Positions 47,048-57,400 are shown, numbered from the stretch's first letter. The stretch: DNA of 64,000 nt from Metabacillus dongyingensis (GCF_019933155.2 NZ_CP082944.1:2978001-3042000); one strand, 5' to 3'. Numbers and translations are program-made. Notes: generated by a model from the sequence alone, not told the origin.

Positions 47048-48133
47048 TTATATAGAATTCATGCTCATTTTGGTCATTTGCTTGTTAATGGCTTCTCCAA
47101 ATTCTATTGTCGTATTTTTACCGCCGAGATCAGGGGTAGATACATTTTTTTCAAGAAGAACCTCTTCAATAGAAGAAACGATCAAGTCGCCTATATCAGA
47201 ATAGCCAAGATGCTCCATCATTAAGCTAATACTCCAGATTTGTGCAATTGGATTGGCAATTCCTTTTCCGGCGATGTCAGGTGCAGAACCATGAATCGGT
47301 TCGAACATCGACGGATAGTTTTTTTCCGGATTAATGTTTCCGGAAGGCGCAAGACCAAGGCCACCGACAATGGCTGCACCAAGATCAGTTAAAATATCGC
47401 CAAACAGGTTGCTGCCAACGACTACATCCAATTCTTCCGGTCTTGTAATAAAGTAAGCAGCCAGTGCATCAATATGATAAATATCAGTCTTGATGTTCGG
47501 ATGATGCATGCCGACTTCTCTGACGATTTCATCCCAGAAAGGCATCGAGTGATTTATACCATTCGATTTTGTTGCTGCCGTCAGCCTTCTCTTAGGTCTT
47601 TTTTCAGCAAGCGAATAGGCATATTTGATGACTCTTTCGCTTCCATATCTCGTAAAAACATTATTTTGTACCGCCAGCTCAAAAGGAGTATTCTCGTGAA
47701 GGCGCCCTCCCATGTTGGAATATTCCCCTTCAGTATTTTCACGGACTACAACAAAATTCAAATCATCATGAGCTTTATACCGGAGGGGACTGTTCAAACC
47801 TCTTAATAGTTTAATAGGCCTCAAATTGATATACTGCTGAAAGGCTCTGCGAATGGGCAAGATCAGTTCCCATACTGAAATGTGATCAGGCACAGTTGGG
47901 GCACCAATTGCCCCAAGCAGAATGACATCATAATCCCGCAGAATGTCCAAGCCATTTTCCGGCATCATCTTTCCGTGTTTTAAGTAGTAATCACAATTCC
48001 AATCAAATGTGTCTATGGAGAAATGAATTCCTCCGTGGAGTTCCTGAATTTTCTTTAATGTTTTTAATCCTTCTGCCATGACTTCAGGGCCAATTCCATC
48101 ACCAGGTATGGCAGCTATTGAAAAATGTTGCAA
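47048..48133 (-). CDS. Beta-decarboxylating dehydrogenase (tartrate/D-malate/dimethylmalate dehydrogenase type)
   Basis: 361 residues of the isocitrate/isopropylmalate dehydrogenase superfamily, DmlA/YcsA branch. Features are AAIPGDGIGPEV, YINLRPIKLLRGLNSPL with the substrate-binding Args, VVVRENTEGEYSNMGG, a catalytic Lys in TAATKSNGI, the metal Asp pair of VVGSNLFGDILTDLG, and EPIHGSAPDIAGKG. Branch members oxidatively decarboxylate (R)-malate or tartrate, and dimethylmalate dehydrogenase (EC 1.1.1.84) also accepts (R)-malate. The start is TTG at 48133, with AGAGGTGA six bases upstream. It is the first gene behind the sigma-54 promoter at 48171. The operon context favours 3,3-dimethylmalate to 2-oxoisovalerate and CO2. 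Confidence 0.92.
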   Translation of the reverse strand: MQHFSIAAIPGDGIGPEVMAEGLKTLKKIQELHGGIHFSIDTFDWNCDYYLKHGKMMPENGLDILRDYDVILLGAIGAPTVPDHISVWELILPIRRAFQQYINLRPIKLLRGLNSPLRYKAHDDLNFVVVRENTEGEYSNMGGRLHENTPFELAVQNNVFTRYGSERVIKYAYSLAEKRPKRRLTAATKSNGINHSMPFWDEIVREVGMHHPNIKTDIYHIDALAAYFITRPEELDVVVGSNLFGDILTDLGAAIVGGLGLAPSGNINPEKNYPSMFEPIHGSAPDIAGKGIANPIAQIWSISLMMEHLGYSDIGDLIVSSIEEVLLEKNVSTPDLGGKNTTIEFGEAINKQMTKMSMNSI

Positions 48134-48170
48134 GCTATCACCTCTTTTTGTTCTGTTAATAGATTATTAA

Positions 48171-48186
48171 TGCAAGTTCTATGCCA
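48171..48186 (-). promoter_or_regulatory. Sigma-54 (SigL) -24/-12 promoter of the nine-gene operon
   Basis: On the minus strand TGGCAT, five bases, then TTGCA: the GG and GC doublets are exactly ten bases apart, as required, and only one base departs from TGGCAC-N5-TTGCA. It lies 38 bases before the TTG start. Upstream, the 12-bp palindrome CATTAATTAATG (48250-48261), a TTCAG / CTGAA inverted pair (48189-48213) and repeated TGAAAC elements could bind the activator encoded next door. Confidence 0.85.
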
Positions 48187-48295
48187 ATTCAGTTAATTTA
48201 AAATATTCTGAATTATAAAGGCGTTTTAAGGTATAAATGTACTGAGTATCATTAATTAATGTTTCATTTTGCATCATGCGTTTCAGTTTAAAACA

Positions 48296-50137
48296 CTAGA
48301 GTTTATATTCTTTTATTTTCCTCCAAAGTGTTGATCGATCAATTCCAAGTGATTTTGCTGCTTCTGCCTTACTTTCATATTGCTTTAGCGCTACTTGGAT
48401 TAAATCTTTTTCTTTTTCTTTAATGGTCGCATTGCCAGCAGTTGTGTCGGATCTGTTTATTCTAAGTTTAGGATAATAATACGAGGCATCTTTTGCAGAT
48501 ATGGCTGAATCTTGTTGAAGCAAGACAATTCGTTCCAAGACATTTCTTAACTCACGGATATTTCCCGGCCAGTGATACTCTTGTAATACAGAAAAAAAGT
48601 CTTCATCAATCTTTTCAATTTGTTTGCGGTGCTGTTCATTGAATTGCCGGATAAAATGGCGGGTAAGGAGGGGGATATCAGCAAGCCTTGTGCGTAATGG
48701 CGGCAAATCAAGTGAAAGCACATTTAAACGATAGTATAAATCATTTCTAAACCGCTTATTTTCAATTTCGGATTCAATGTTTGTATTGGTTGCTGCGATA
48801 ATACGAACATTCACAGGTATTGTTCGCTTGCCCCCAATCCTTCGAATTGATCTCTCCTGTAAAACTCTTAATAAGTGCGCCTGAATTTGCAATGGCATTT
48901 CACCTATTTCATCCAAAAATAAAGTTCCTCCATGCGCCAATTCAAATAGTCCTTGTTTTCCTCCTTTTCTTGCTCCTGTAAAACTTCCTTCTTCATAGCC
49001 AAATAGTTCACTCTCTAGTAAACTTTCAGGGAATGCGGCACAATTAACTGCCACAAAAGGTCCAATTGCTCTGGTGCTTTGTAAATGAATTCCCTGGGCA
49101 AATAATTCTTTTCCTGTTCCAGACTCCCCTGTAATTAATACTGTAGCGTCCGTTTTTGCAAATACCTTGGCCTGTTCCTTTGCTTCACAGATTTTTTTTG
49201 CTTCTCCTACAATATCATTAAGTGTATATTTAGCCTCTAGACCATTCTCATGCAGCTTTTTCCTTAACTTCATTTCAAGCCTTTGCAGGTCTGTAATCTC
49301 TTTAAAATTGGATACTGCTCCTACAACAGTGTTATTAAGAATAACAGGATACCGATTAATCATGAATTGACGGTCCTGAATTTTGGCTACATCCCCTATT
49401 TCCTTCTTACCTGTTTGCAGAACTCTCAGCATATCAGAATTCGGGATATAATCTGTAATATTTCGGCCAATAACTTCTGCTTCCAAACCCAGAAATACTT
49501 TCGCATTATTATTGGTCAACGTGATTTTCCCTTGCCGGTCAACTGCTATTAAACCATCATGTGCAGAATCTACAATAGCCTGTACTTGATATTTTTCTTT
49601 AAACATCTCTTTCGTAACATCGATTAATTGGATTGCCTGACGAATAGCGGAAATTACCGTATCCATTGAAGGCTGAACAAAAAAGAGATGCTTCTTAGAT
49701 TGCTGTAAAAATGAAAGGTTTTTTTCCCAAGAAGAAACAAGAATGGATGTGTTTTTCTTTGCGTAGCCGTAATGAACCTGTTCCCTGCTGCAAATTTCAA
49801 AACGATTTTGATGCCTTATATGATTTTCAGTATCTAACCACTTTTTTTCTTCTTCTGAGACCATAATAAGAGGATTTTTATCGTTAAGATCATGATCTTC
49901 TATTGTTTTTTCGAAATCACTTAAATGAATGGACAATGAAACAACTGGGATGGAAAGTGAGTGAACCTCGTTTACATAAGTTAAGGGCGTAATTAGAACA
50001 AATGGGTTCATCATATGATCTATAACTGTTTTTTTTGAGTGAAAGCAGGAAGGCTGATGACCGTGTTCACTTAAAATTCGAGTGACGATTGCTTCTAGTG
50101 TTTTATTCAATTTATACAATGCGATCAATTTCTCCAC
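48296..50137 (-). CDS. Sigma-54-dependent transcriptional activator (PAS, AAA+, Fis HTH)
   Basis: 613 residues. The N-terminal ~190 residues resemble a PrpR-type effector region. A PAS domain (about 200-300: [18 protein letters not shown]) follows, then the AAA+ domain with Walker A GESGTGKE, the sigma-54 contact loop EEGSFTGA (Ser for the usual Ala of GAFTGA), [11 protein letters not shown] and the [13 protein letters not shown] arginine-finger region. A Fis-type helix-turn-helix ([17 protein letters not shown]) closes it. The start is uncertain between GTG at 50137 and a TTG three codons on. It lies directly upstream of the -24/-12 promoter on the same strand, so it is the likely activator of the operon, sensing its substrate or a product. 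Confidence 0.93.
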   Translation of the reverse strand: MEKLIALYKLNKTLEAIVTRILSEHGHQPSCFHSKKTVIDHMMNPFVLITPLTYVNEVHSLSIPVVSLSIHLSDFEKTIEDHDLNDKNPLIMVSEEEKKWLDTENHIRHQNRFEICSREQVHYGYAKKNTSILVSSWEKNLSFLQQSKKHLFFVQPSMDTVISAIRQAIQLIDVTKEMFKEKYQVQAIVDSAHDGLIAVDRQGKITLTNNNAKVFLGLEAEVIGRNITDYIPNSDMLRVLQTGKKEIGDVAKIQDRQFMINRYPVILNNTVVGAVSNFKEITDLQRLEMKLRKKLHENGLEAKYTLNDIVGEAKKICEAKEQAKVFAKTDATVLITGESGTGKELFAQGIHLQSTRAIGPFVAVNCAAFPESLLESELFGYEEGSFTGARKGGKQGLFELAHGGTLFLDEIGEMPLQIQAHLLRVLQERSIRRIGGKRTIPVNVRIIAATNTNIESEIENKRFRNDLYYRLNVLSLDLPPLRTRLADIPLLTRHFIRQFNEQHRKQIEKIDEDFFSVLQEYHWPGNIRELRNVLERIVLLQQDSAISAKDASYYYPKLRINRSDTTAGNATIKEKEKDLIQVALKQYESKAEAAKSLGIDRSTLWRKIKEYKL

Positions 50138-50333
50138 TCTCCTTCTTTTTTATAATTTATCATATTCATACATAAAAAAAGAGCCCAATTCTCTTGAACT
50201 CATCAACAAAGCCTATCATTCAAGATAAAGAGCAGTCCATTCTACCCTACATGAATCCAATGGTGGAACGGTTAGCAAATCCTTGGCTTTTTATATGAAA
50301 AGGTGCATCTATTGCTCCCTTTATTGAAGTTTT

Positions 50334-51392
50334 TTATCTGGCGTTTATCTCCCTTACTAATACTCCAATAGCGTCCTTCTTCTCAAGCGAGGTCATTTTC
50401 TCTTTCATTTCATCCCTTCTTTTCTTTAAATCAGCAAGATGTATAACCAATGTATCAACAGATAAATTTTCTTCCTCAAGCATCATAGCATATCCTTTTT
50501 CCTGAAATGATCTTCCGTTTAATATCTGATCTCCCCTGCTTTGATTTTTCGTAAGAGGAATGATGAGCATTGGGATTTTTAATGCAAGGAATTCGAAGAT
50601 AGAATTTGATCCTCCTCTGGTAATGACAAATTCCGTTGCTGCTAAATAATGCGGCAGCTCGTCAAAAACATATTCGAATTGTTTGTAGTCCTTCAAATTT
50701 GTATAGTTCTCATCAACGTTGCCTTTTCCGCATAAATGAATAATCTGATAATCTTTCAGCAGCGGCAATGCAGCTCTAATAGTCTCGTTGATTTTTTTTG
50801 CCCCGAGGCTGCCGCCCATCACCGTTAAGACCGGACGTTTGCGGTCAAAGCCGAGCAGCTCCGTTCCTTTGTATGGAGATCCTTTTAAGATACCTCTTCG
50901 AATCGGTGAGCCGATGGCAGCTGTTTTATCCTTTGGAAAATAGTTCAGCGTTTCTTCAAACGAAGTAAATATTTTTGTAGCGAAGCGCTGTGCAATTTTA
51001 TTGGCAAGGCCCGGAGTCATATCGCTTTCATGAATCAGAACAGGAATTTTCAATGATCTGGCTGCAATAATGACCGGTACGGAGACAAAACCGCCTTTTG
51101 AGAAAACTAAAGCAGGCTTCAGTTTTCTTAGTACTTTTCTTGCATCCATGCAGCCTTTTAACACTCGAAAGCTGTCAACCACGTTTTCAAAATCGAGATA
51201 TCTTCTCAGCTTTCCGCTGGAAATTCCATGATAGGGAATAGAGATTTTCTCTATCAGTTCCTTTTCAATCCCTTTATTAGAACCTATATATTGGACGTCC
51301 CAGACGCTTTTATCGAGCTCATCAATAATCGCGATATTTGGCGTGACATGCCCTGCTGAGCCGCCTCCTGTAAAAACGATCGTTTTTTTCAT
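50334..51392 (-). CDS. murG: MurG-family UDP-GlcNAc transferase
   Basis: 352 residues of the GT28 family. FTGGGSAGHVTPNIA at the N-terminus binds the lipid carrier; GGSLGAKKIN and the HLCGKG block, with ITRGGSNSIFEF further on, bind UDP-GlcNAc. MurG makes lipid II from lipid I at the cytoplasmic membrane. AAGGAGG precedes the ATG. It is placed 16 bases after a CitR-like regulator rather than in a division/cell-wall cluster, so it may be a second copy (MurG2), as found in some Bacillus species. No role in citrate metabolism is expected; readthrough from citR could express it. Confidence 0.92.
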   Translation of the reverse strand: MKKTIVFTGGGSAGHVTPNIAIIDELDKSVWDVQYIGSNKGIEKELIEKISIPYHGISSGKLRRYLDFENVVDSFRVLKGCMDARKVLRKLKPALVFSKGGFVSVPVIIAARSLKIPVLIHESDMTPGLANKIAQRFATKIFTSFEETLNYFPKDKTAAIGSPIRRGILKGSPYKGTELLGFDRKRPVLTVMGGSLGAKKINETIRAALPLLKDYQIIHLCGKGNVDENYTNLKDYKQFEYVFDELPHYLAATEFVITRGGSNSIFEFLALKIPMLIIPLTKNQSRGDQILNGRSFQEKGYAMMLEEENLSVDTLVIHLADLKKRRDEMKEKMTSLEKKDAIGVLVREINAR

Positions 51393-51408
51393 ATAAAATG
51401 GCCTCCTT

Positions 51409-52287
51409 TTAAATTCTGAACTGTGAAAGAAATGCTAAAAATTCTTTTTGCTTTTTATGAGTGTACTTCATGATGGCATATGTATGAGCTTCGGGCAATG
51501 AAATAGAAGGACAATCGACCTCGAGCAGTCTTCCTTCAAGCATTTCTCTCCTGACAGTTGAAGCTGGAAGAAACGAAACTCCAAGTCCTTCGACAATAAA
51601 CCTTTTCGTAATGTGAATTTGGGAGACCTCCATCATTCGAATGCCGGGATAGTTTGTTTTTACAGCTCTGCACAGGGAATCCCAGTATACAGGATGATTA
51701 TGAGTGAGAAGGTAATTTGATGTTAAAACCTCTTCCTCATTCAGAGGGAGTGCACTTTCAGAATCCACTCCATCGTGTGTGGCTACAAGTAATACCTTAT
51801 CTTTGTACAGAAGCTGACAGTTTAAATCTGGATGCGTGCTTTCTGAACAGGACAAACCCAGATCCACCTTTTCATTCAGCACTGCGTTTTCAATCTCGCT
51901 TGACTCAATAATTTTAACGGAAATTTCTACCTCAGGATACTGGTTGCAGTATTTTTTAAGCACATAAGGAAGAATCGTGTCCGCAATCAGCGGGGAAATC
52001 GCCAGGGTAAACTGCGATGTAAATCCCTGCTGAAAGGATTGCAGCTTTACTAGCCCATTCTGATAAACTGAAAGCAGCTCCTTTGCATGCTTTAAATAAA
52101 CCCTTCCCTCTTCTGTCAGCTTAATTCTCCGGCCATCTCGCTCAAATAAGGAAACCCCGAGCTCTTTTTCAAGCAGTTTGATATGAACGGAAACAGATGG
52201 CTGGGAAATGTAGAGCAGCTCTGCTGTTCTTCTGAAATTTTCGCATTCTGCAGCCGTGACAAACGTTTGAACCCAAGTGAATTCCAT
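51409..52287 (-). CDS. citR: LysR-family regulator, CitR-like repressor of citA
   Basis: 292 residues from the ATG at 52287 (AGGAGG six bases upstream, overlapping the alternative ATG at 52293). An N-terminal LysR helix-turn-helix reads FRRTAELLYISQPSVSVHIK, and a two-lobed effector domain begins near residue 90 (FTLAISPLIADTILP). It is divergent from a CitA-type citrate synthase, exactly as citR/citA in B. subtilis, where CitR represses citA. A perfect palindrome lies in the shared promoter region. The assignment rests on that gene order as well as family. Confidence 0.85.
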   Translation of the reverse strand: MEFTWVQTFVTAAECENFRRTAELLYISQPSVSVHIKLLEKELGVSLFERDGRRIKLTEEGRVYLKHAKELLSVYQNGLVKLQSFQQGFTSQFTLAISPLIADTILPYVLKKYCNQYPEVEISVKIIESSEIENAVLNEKVDLGLSCSESTHPDLNCQLLYKDKVLLVATHDGVDSESALPLNEEEVLTSNYLLTHNHPVYWDSLCRAVKTNYPGIRMMEVSQIHITKRFIVEGLGVSFLPASTVRREMLEGRLLEVDCPSISLPEAHTYAIMKYTHKKQKEFLAFLSQFRI

Positions 52288-52300
52288 ATACATCCTCCTA

Positions 52301-52315
52301 ATTAAGATTCTTAAT
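52301..52315. promoter_or_regulatory. Palindromic operator between citR and citA
   Basis: ATTAAGATTCTTAAT is a perfect 15-base palindrome around a central T, just in front of the citR start. A second half-site TCTTAAT lies at 52341-52347. The spacing and location fit a LysR regulator controlling both genes. Confidence 0.65.
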
Positions 52316-52395
52316 CAAATGATTTATATATATTTAATTTTCTTAATACTTATTATTTTATAGAATAGACAGTACAAAGGAAAGGAGAGATTTTT

Positions 52396-53484
52396 ATGGT
52401 AATTAAAGGATTAAAAGGCGTTAAAGCTGCTGAAACTGCAATCAGCCATATTGACGGGGTAAATGGGCGATTGATATACAGAGGACTTGATATAGGGGAA
52501 TTGACGAAAAATCATTCTTTCGAAGAAGTTTCATATTTATTGTGGCATGGAGAATGGCCAGACCATCACCAGCTCCTTCAGCTGAAAAACGAACTGAAGA
52601 AACATCGCGAGCTTCCCGAGTATTTAGAAAATCTGCTAATCAGTCTCCCGGCTGAGATGGATTTTATGAGCGTTTTGAGAACAGCGGTTTCAGCAGCTGG
52701 TCCTTTAAATAAAGATAAGCCCTCTTATTCAGACAGCATCCGGTTAACGGCTATGATGCCGACAATCATCGCATGCAGAAAAAGCCATCTAGAAGGCAGA
52801 CCCTTTGTCCGCCCTTCAGCGGAGCTTGATCATGTTGAAAATTATCTTTATATGCTTAATGGAGAAAAGCCTGCGGAATCTCAGTGCAAGGCACTGGAAA
52901 CCTATATGATTTTAACTTTAGAGCATGGAATGAATGCTTCTACATTCTCAGCCAGAGTTACCGTCTCTACCGAGTCTGACATCTATTCAGCGGTGACCTC
53001 CGCTATCGGCACGATGAAAGGTCCGCTTCATGGAGGAGCTCCTTCTGAAGTCATCGCCTTTTTAGATGAAGCTGCCAAAAGCGGTAATATTGAAAAACTG
53101 ATTCGGGAGAAAATAAATCGCGGGGAACGATTAATGGGGTTTGGCCATCGCGTATATAAAACGCATGATCCAAGAGCTTTGGCACTGAAATCAGTATTAC
53201 TTGAGATTGCAGGCAAGGATGAATGGCTTGGTCTTTCCCTAGATGTGGAAACGGCTGCTGTCAGACTGCTTCAAGAGCTAAAACCGGGAAGAGCATTATA
53301 CACCAATATTGAATTTTATGCTGCAGCCATTATGAAATCTATTCAAATGGAATCTGATCTTTTCACCCCGACTTTTACAGCAAGCAGAGTTGTCGGCTGG
53401 ACGGCACATGTCCTTGAGCAGGCAGAAAATAATACGATTTTCAGACCGGAGTCTCACTATATTGGGAAAATGCCTGTGGTTTAA
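52396..53484 (+). CDS. citA: Citrate synthase I, CitA-like
   Basis: 362 residues. The citrate synthase signature GFGHRVYKTHDPRA contains the catalytic His, MKGPLHGGAPSEV supplies the second His, and the substrate-binding Asp lies in FTPTFTASRVVGW's neighbourhood. The length and sequence throughout resemble B. subtilis CitA, the minor citrate synthase, rather than CitZ. The enzyme condenses acetyl-CoA with oxaloacetate. AAAGGAGAG precedes the ATG. It is divergent from the CitR-like repressor, and a terminator lies at 53681-53718. Confidence 0.93.
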   Translation: MVIKGLKGVKAAETAISHIDGVNGRLIYRGLDIGELTKNHSFEEVSYLLWHGEWPDHHQLLQLKNELKKHRELPEYLENLLISLPAEMDFMSVLRTAVSAAGPLNKDKPSYSDSIRLTAMMPTIIACRKSHLEGRPFVRPSAELDHVENYLYMLNGEKPAESQCKALETYMILTLEHGMNASTFSARVTVSTESDIYSAVTSAIGTMKGPLHGGAPSEVIAFLDEAAKSGNIEKLIREKINRGERLMGFGHRVYKTHDPRALALKSVLLEIAGKDEWLGLSLDVETAAVRLLQELKPGRALYTNIEFYAAAIMKSIQMESDLFTPTFTASRVVGWTAHVLEQAENNTIFRPESHYIGKMPVV

Positions 53485-53680
53485 TCTCAGGTTTTTAAAA
53501 AGAGAAAAAAGATTGCGTTGATTTTGTGTACTGCAGAAAACGGGAAGAGGTCCGAAGAGTGCATAAAAAATGTGGCTTTGCGCACAGAAAATGCGGATTT
53601 GTCACAGACCGATTAGGTACCCATTCAAAGGGATGCCGATTTAATCCGTTTACTGTTTTTAAAAAATCACCCTTAAATGA

Positions 53681-53718
53681 AAAAAGACACAATAAGCATC
53701 GCTCATTGTGTCTCTCTT
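53681..53718. terminator. Bidirectional terminator after citA
   Basis: AGACACAAT (53685-53693) pairs with ATTGTGTCT (53704-53712), with an A run before and CTCTTT after. Confidence 0.75.
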
Positions 53719-53873
53719 TACATTTTCACTTCAGATGGAAGCTCTAACCACTTTTTATTTTTTTCGGCGACCGGCTTTTTTGACCAAAAGGTTGCTAGAA
53801 TTGGACCGGAAATGTTATGCCATACTGTTCCAAGTACACTTGGCAGCGCAGCTAGCGGACCAATTACGTGTAG
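53718..53873 (-). pseudogene. C-terminal remnant of a bile acid:sodium symporter family (YocS/PanS-type) gene
   Basis: The minus strand encodes [20 protein letters not shown], then [10 protein letters not shown] and a Lys-rich tail to the stop at 53718. The [20 protein letters not shown] pattern is the last helix of BASS transporters. Only about 48 codons remain; an in-frame stop precedes them and there is no start. The rest of the gene has been lost. The family call is from memory of the motif. Confidence 0.6.
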
Positions 53874-53880
53874 AGTTTAG

Positions 53881-54400
53881 GACACCAAATTTATAAACGC
53901 CTTCCCTCTGTTTCACTTACTAAGTAATTGATGGCCTTGAGCATACCACTCTCATTAAGTATTGGTCATTGTCTTGGAGCTTTCTCTTTCAGGGGCAGAT
54001 CCCGGTAATAAATTATAGTGTCGGTGTTGCATTTTAAGTTTTTTTCCATATTTTTTACCTCTACATTCTAACCTCCAAAATAAATCTATTATATTGGAAA
54101 CTGATTCTATTATTATTTAGGTCACTCCTCTCAAATTTTTTAAAGGATATAATAAACCTGCAGAAGGTTTTTAATCAAGGGCTTATCCCATTAAAATAAG
54201 TTGTAATATTTTTTAACCAATTGATAGAGCCATTACAATTACTTAACATTTTCCATTCCGTTCACACGTTTATTGGGTTAGGTTCTATTGTTATACTTTG
54301 ATATTTATAAATTAATCTATCAAGTTTTTCTCTCCATAAAAGAATTTTTCAACCTTTCTTGCCTCTGCTATTCTTAACTTCATTTGAATTTTATAACAAA
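53881..54400. other. Intergenic stretch without recognised gene
   Basis: About 520 A+T-rich bases between the BASS remnant and the protease terminator. No reading frame with a ribosome binding site, no riboswitch core and no repeat is seen. Confidence 0.4.
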
Positions 54401-54401
54401 G

Positions 54402-54438
54402 AAAAAAGAGGAAGGAATGTTTTGCATTCCTCCCCTTT
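54402..54438 (-). terminator. Terminator after the dockerin protease
   Basis: GGAATG and CATTCC form a stem around a five-base loop, extended by GAGG/CCTTC; TCTTTTTTC follows on the minus strand. It lies about 16 bases past the protease stop. Confidence 0.7.
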
Positions 54439-54453
54439 TATCAACATCCCTTG

Positions 54454-57400
54454 TTATTGTTTCGGCTCAAGACCGACAAGACGCAGGAAGTATTCCAGAC
54501 CTTTTTTGCCAATTTTTTCTTTTGGCTGTTTATCGGCAGGCGCATCCGGTCCCTTCGTTAAGAAATTTTTCTCAACGAAGCGAATGTCTGTTTCGTCTAC
54601 CACACCATCTTGATTGATATCTTGCGGCACGATAGATGAATCCTTCGTACCATATGCATCAACGACACTCTGGATATCGAGGATATCAATCATTTTGTCG
54701 CCATTCACATCCCCTGCAAGACTTCTCTGACCAATTCTTAAAAATTGCCCTCGTAGCTCTCCATTTGCATCATGATATCCAGGAATGAATTTCTTCATCA
54801 CTTTAAGATGCCCCGGAACATCGAAAACAGCTGTATATACTTGATCGGAAGCCGGAATATCATTGATCGTGAAGGATCCATTTTTATTAATTGTTCCTTT
54901 ATACTTTTTACCGCTTCTGGAGAGAGCGTATACTTGTGCTCCTATTTTTGAATAATCCCCTTTTTTCAAAAATGCTGATCCTGATTCATATATCAAAAAT
55001 GCTTCCGGCAATATGGATCCCAGCAACTGTGTATGTGTAGGAGTTATTTTAAGATCTTCAGTGCCGTAAAAAGGAATAGCAGTACCTGCTGTTTGTCCGG
55101 ATTTCTTATAAGACCCCTTCTTTACCTCAAATCCAGGAATTTCATCGTAAACTTCATCATTCGATACTTTAAACGTTACATCGAGGAACGGCATGTCTCC
55201 ATCCAGTCCTCTGAATACATTTCCAGTAATGGAAGCACCGATCTTCAAACTATTATTGAATGTACCTTCCGTCACAACAGGTTTATCTAGTGATACCTGT
55301 AAGCCTTTTTCATTTGCATATTGTTTTACTGCCTTGTTCAGCTTCACGTTCGAAAACTTGAAGAAGTCTTTGTAGTACTCTACATTAAATTCTCCCGAGA
55401 CAAGCTGTTTCACATTATTAAGGCTGAGTGTCATCGTAAAGTTATCGCCGACTTTTAACTCTTTCTTGTCATAACTGGAAGTCGTATATTCCGTTCCTTC
55501 TTTCATGAAGTAATACTTTTGGTAACCAACTGCTGTTGCAGTATCCCACGTTCTCAACCACAATCTCATAGGTTGTTTTGCTATATCACTTTCCTCAATT
55601 CCTAATTTCACATCTCCATTCGCTTGAACCGGGAAGAACCCAGCCATATATCCAGAGCCACCTGTATAGTAAGCCATAGTGTTGGACGATTGATTGACGT
55701 CCAACCCTTTAGATTGCAATAAATCCACTGTCTCATCCTTAGCTGTTCCATGCAGCCACACTGCTTTTTGGCCATCTTCTACTGTAAACATAGAATCATT
55801 GATTTCGATTACTCCCGATTTTATATCCATGTTTACTTCTGGTGCTGTATTGTCCACGATAAGCGGATTGTCTACCACATATGATCCACCTTCCTCATCG
55901 TGTGCAATCAGCTCCAGTATATAATCGCCTGCTGGAAGCTTTATAGGAATATCACTGATTGGCTGGGACGGATCATTTGTAAATGGTAAGACCGTACCGC
56001 TGAACGCACCCATAAGATACACTTCTCTATCTATTGGAAAGTTAGTGTTCGCTGTCCCTATGAACCCTACAGATTTTCCTGTTTTACTGTCTTTTACTAG
56101 CACATCCATGGTTGTCATTGGGCTGTTCAACTTCATGATGAAATGGATCATTGTGTCATTAAGTTCCCAGAAAGGTGTTGTATTTGTCACGGATGGTCTA
56201 GTCGCTTTGACATAATCAAATCCTTTTTCAGTCGCCATAACAGCAAATGGAATTTGATAGGTTTCGTCTGGATTGTTGGAATTGGTCACATGAATATACC
56301 CTTCATATCTTCCTGCCGCAGCGCTGGTTGGTATCGTTATTTTTGGCTGAAGCTCCTGTGACTGCCCGCTTGATACTGTAATCGATGAAGGCACAGCTAC
56401 TTTCACACCGTTCTTCACTGCATCTTGAATGCCTTTGCGCTCGCCGTGATACTCCACTTCTAGTTTATAAGATTTTTCTTCCTGGCTGTTGTTTTGAACC
56501 GTCACCTTTTTGCTTGCTTCAATTGGTTCATTACCTTTTTTATAATATCTGCCGAATACGATGGAGCCTGTTTGTTCGTCAATTTCTACGACGTTTCCAT
56601 TTTCGATATTTTTTGTCTTATCCCATACCTTGATGGATGTATCTGTATGAACCGATTGATAGGCATCGATTCGTCCTGCACCCACTTCGTATACAGAATA
56701 ATTCCCTTTTAAATCATCCGATGTATTCATGAGTGCCGTTTTCACATCGAAAGGAGTGTATTCTGGATGCTCCTGCAAAATCAATGCTGCTGTACCTGCT
56801 ACGTGAGGAGAAGCCATAGACGTTCCTGATAAGCGGACATAGGCATTGCCGTAATTAATGCCTTCCTGCGGATCGTTGATATATTCCGGTGTCGTAGAGA
56901 ATATCGACACACCTGGAGCGACTACATCCGGCTTAATATCATAATTTCCATTTACCGGTCCGCGTGAACTGAAATCTGCTAAATGATCGCCTTCTGTTTT
57001 TGTGTTATTTAACGTTTCAAATGTGAAAGAACCTTCGCCCAGCCCCTTTAATCGCTCACCATCCGCTTTTGACAGGCGGAAAGAAGGGATTAACCCGACG
57101 GCCTCACCCAAGTAGGCAGGTATTTGCCCGTCGACATTGTTATACACAATCACTGATTTAGCCCCAGCGTTTTTGGCGTTTTTGATTTTTTCATCAAACG
57201 CAAGTTCCCCGCGCTGAATCAACGCAATTTTCCCGCTGACATCTTTCCCGGCAAAATCAACCGCTTTACCAAGTCCCGCAAATACAATTGGTAAGGATTT
57301 TCCTTGCAATTCTTCTAATCTATCAGAAAAATCTTTGCCTAGCAGCTGCATATTTTCAAACTTCTCGGCGGAAGCGCTTCCACTAAATGCAGGAATGGAC

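Noticed and set aside
47048..48133. Leucine-pathway 3-isopropylmalate dehydrogenase (leuB)
   Set aside because: The substrate loop (RPIKLLRG) and neighbours are those of the tartrate/D-malate branch, and no leu genes are nearby.
53526..53747. 73-residue frame with two CGF blocks after citA
   Set aside because: It overlaps the citA terminator and the BASS remnant; the duplicated AAATGTGGCTTTG-like segments look like a chance short duplication.
54277..54300. Third copy of the protease promoter box
   Set aside because: Only GGTTCTAT is shared and no gene starts beside it.
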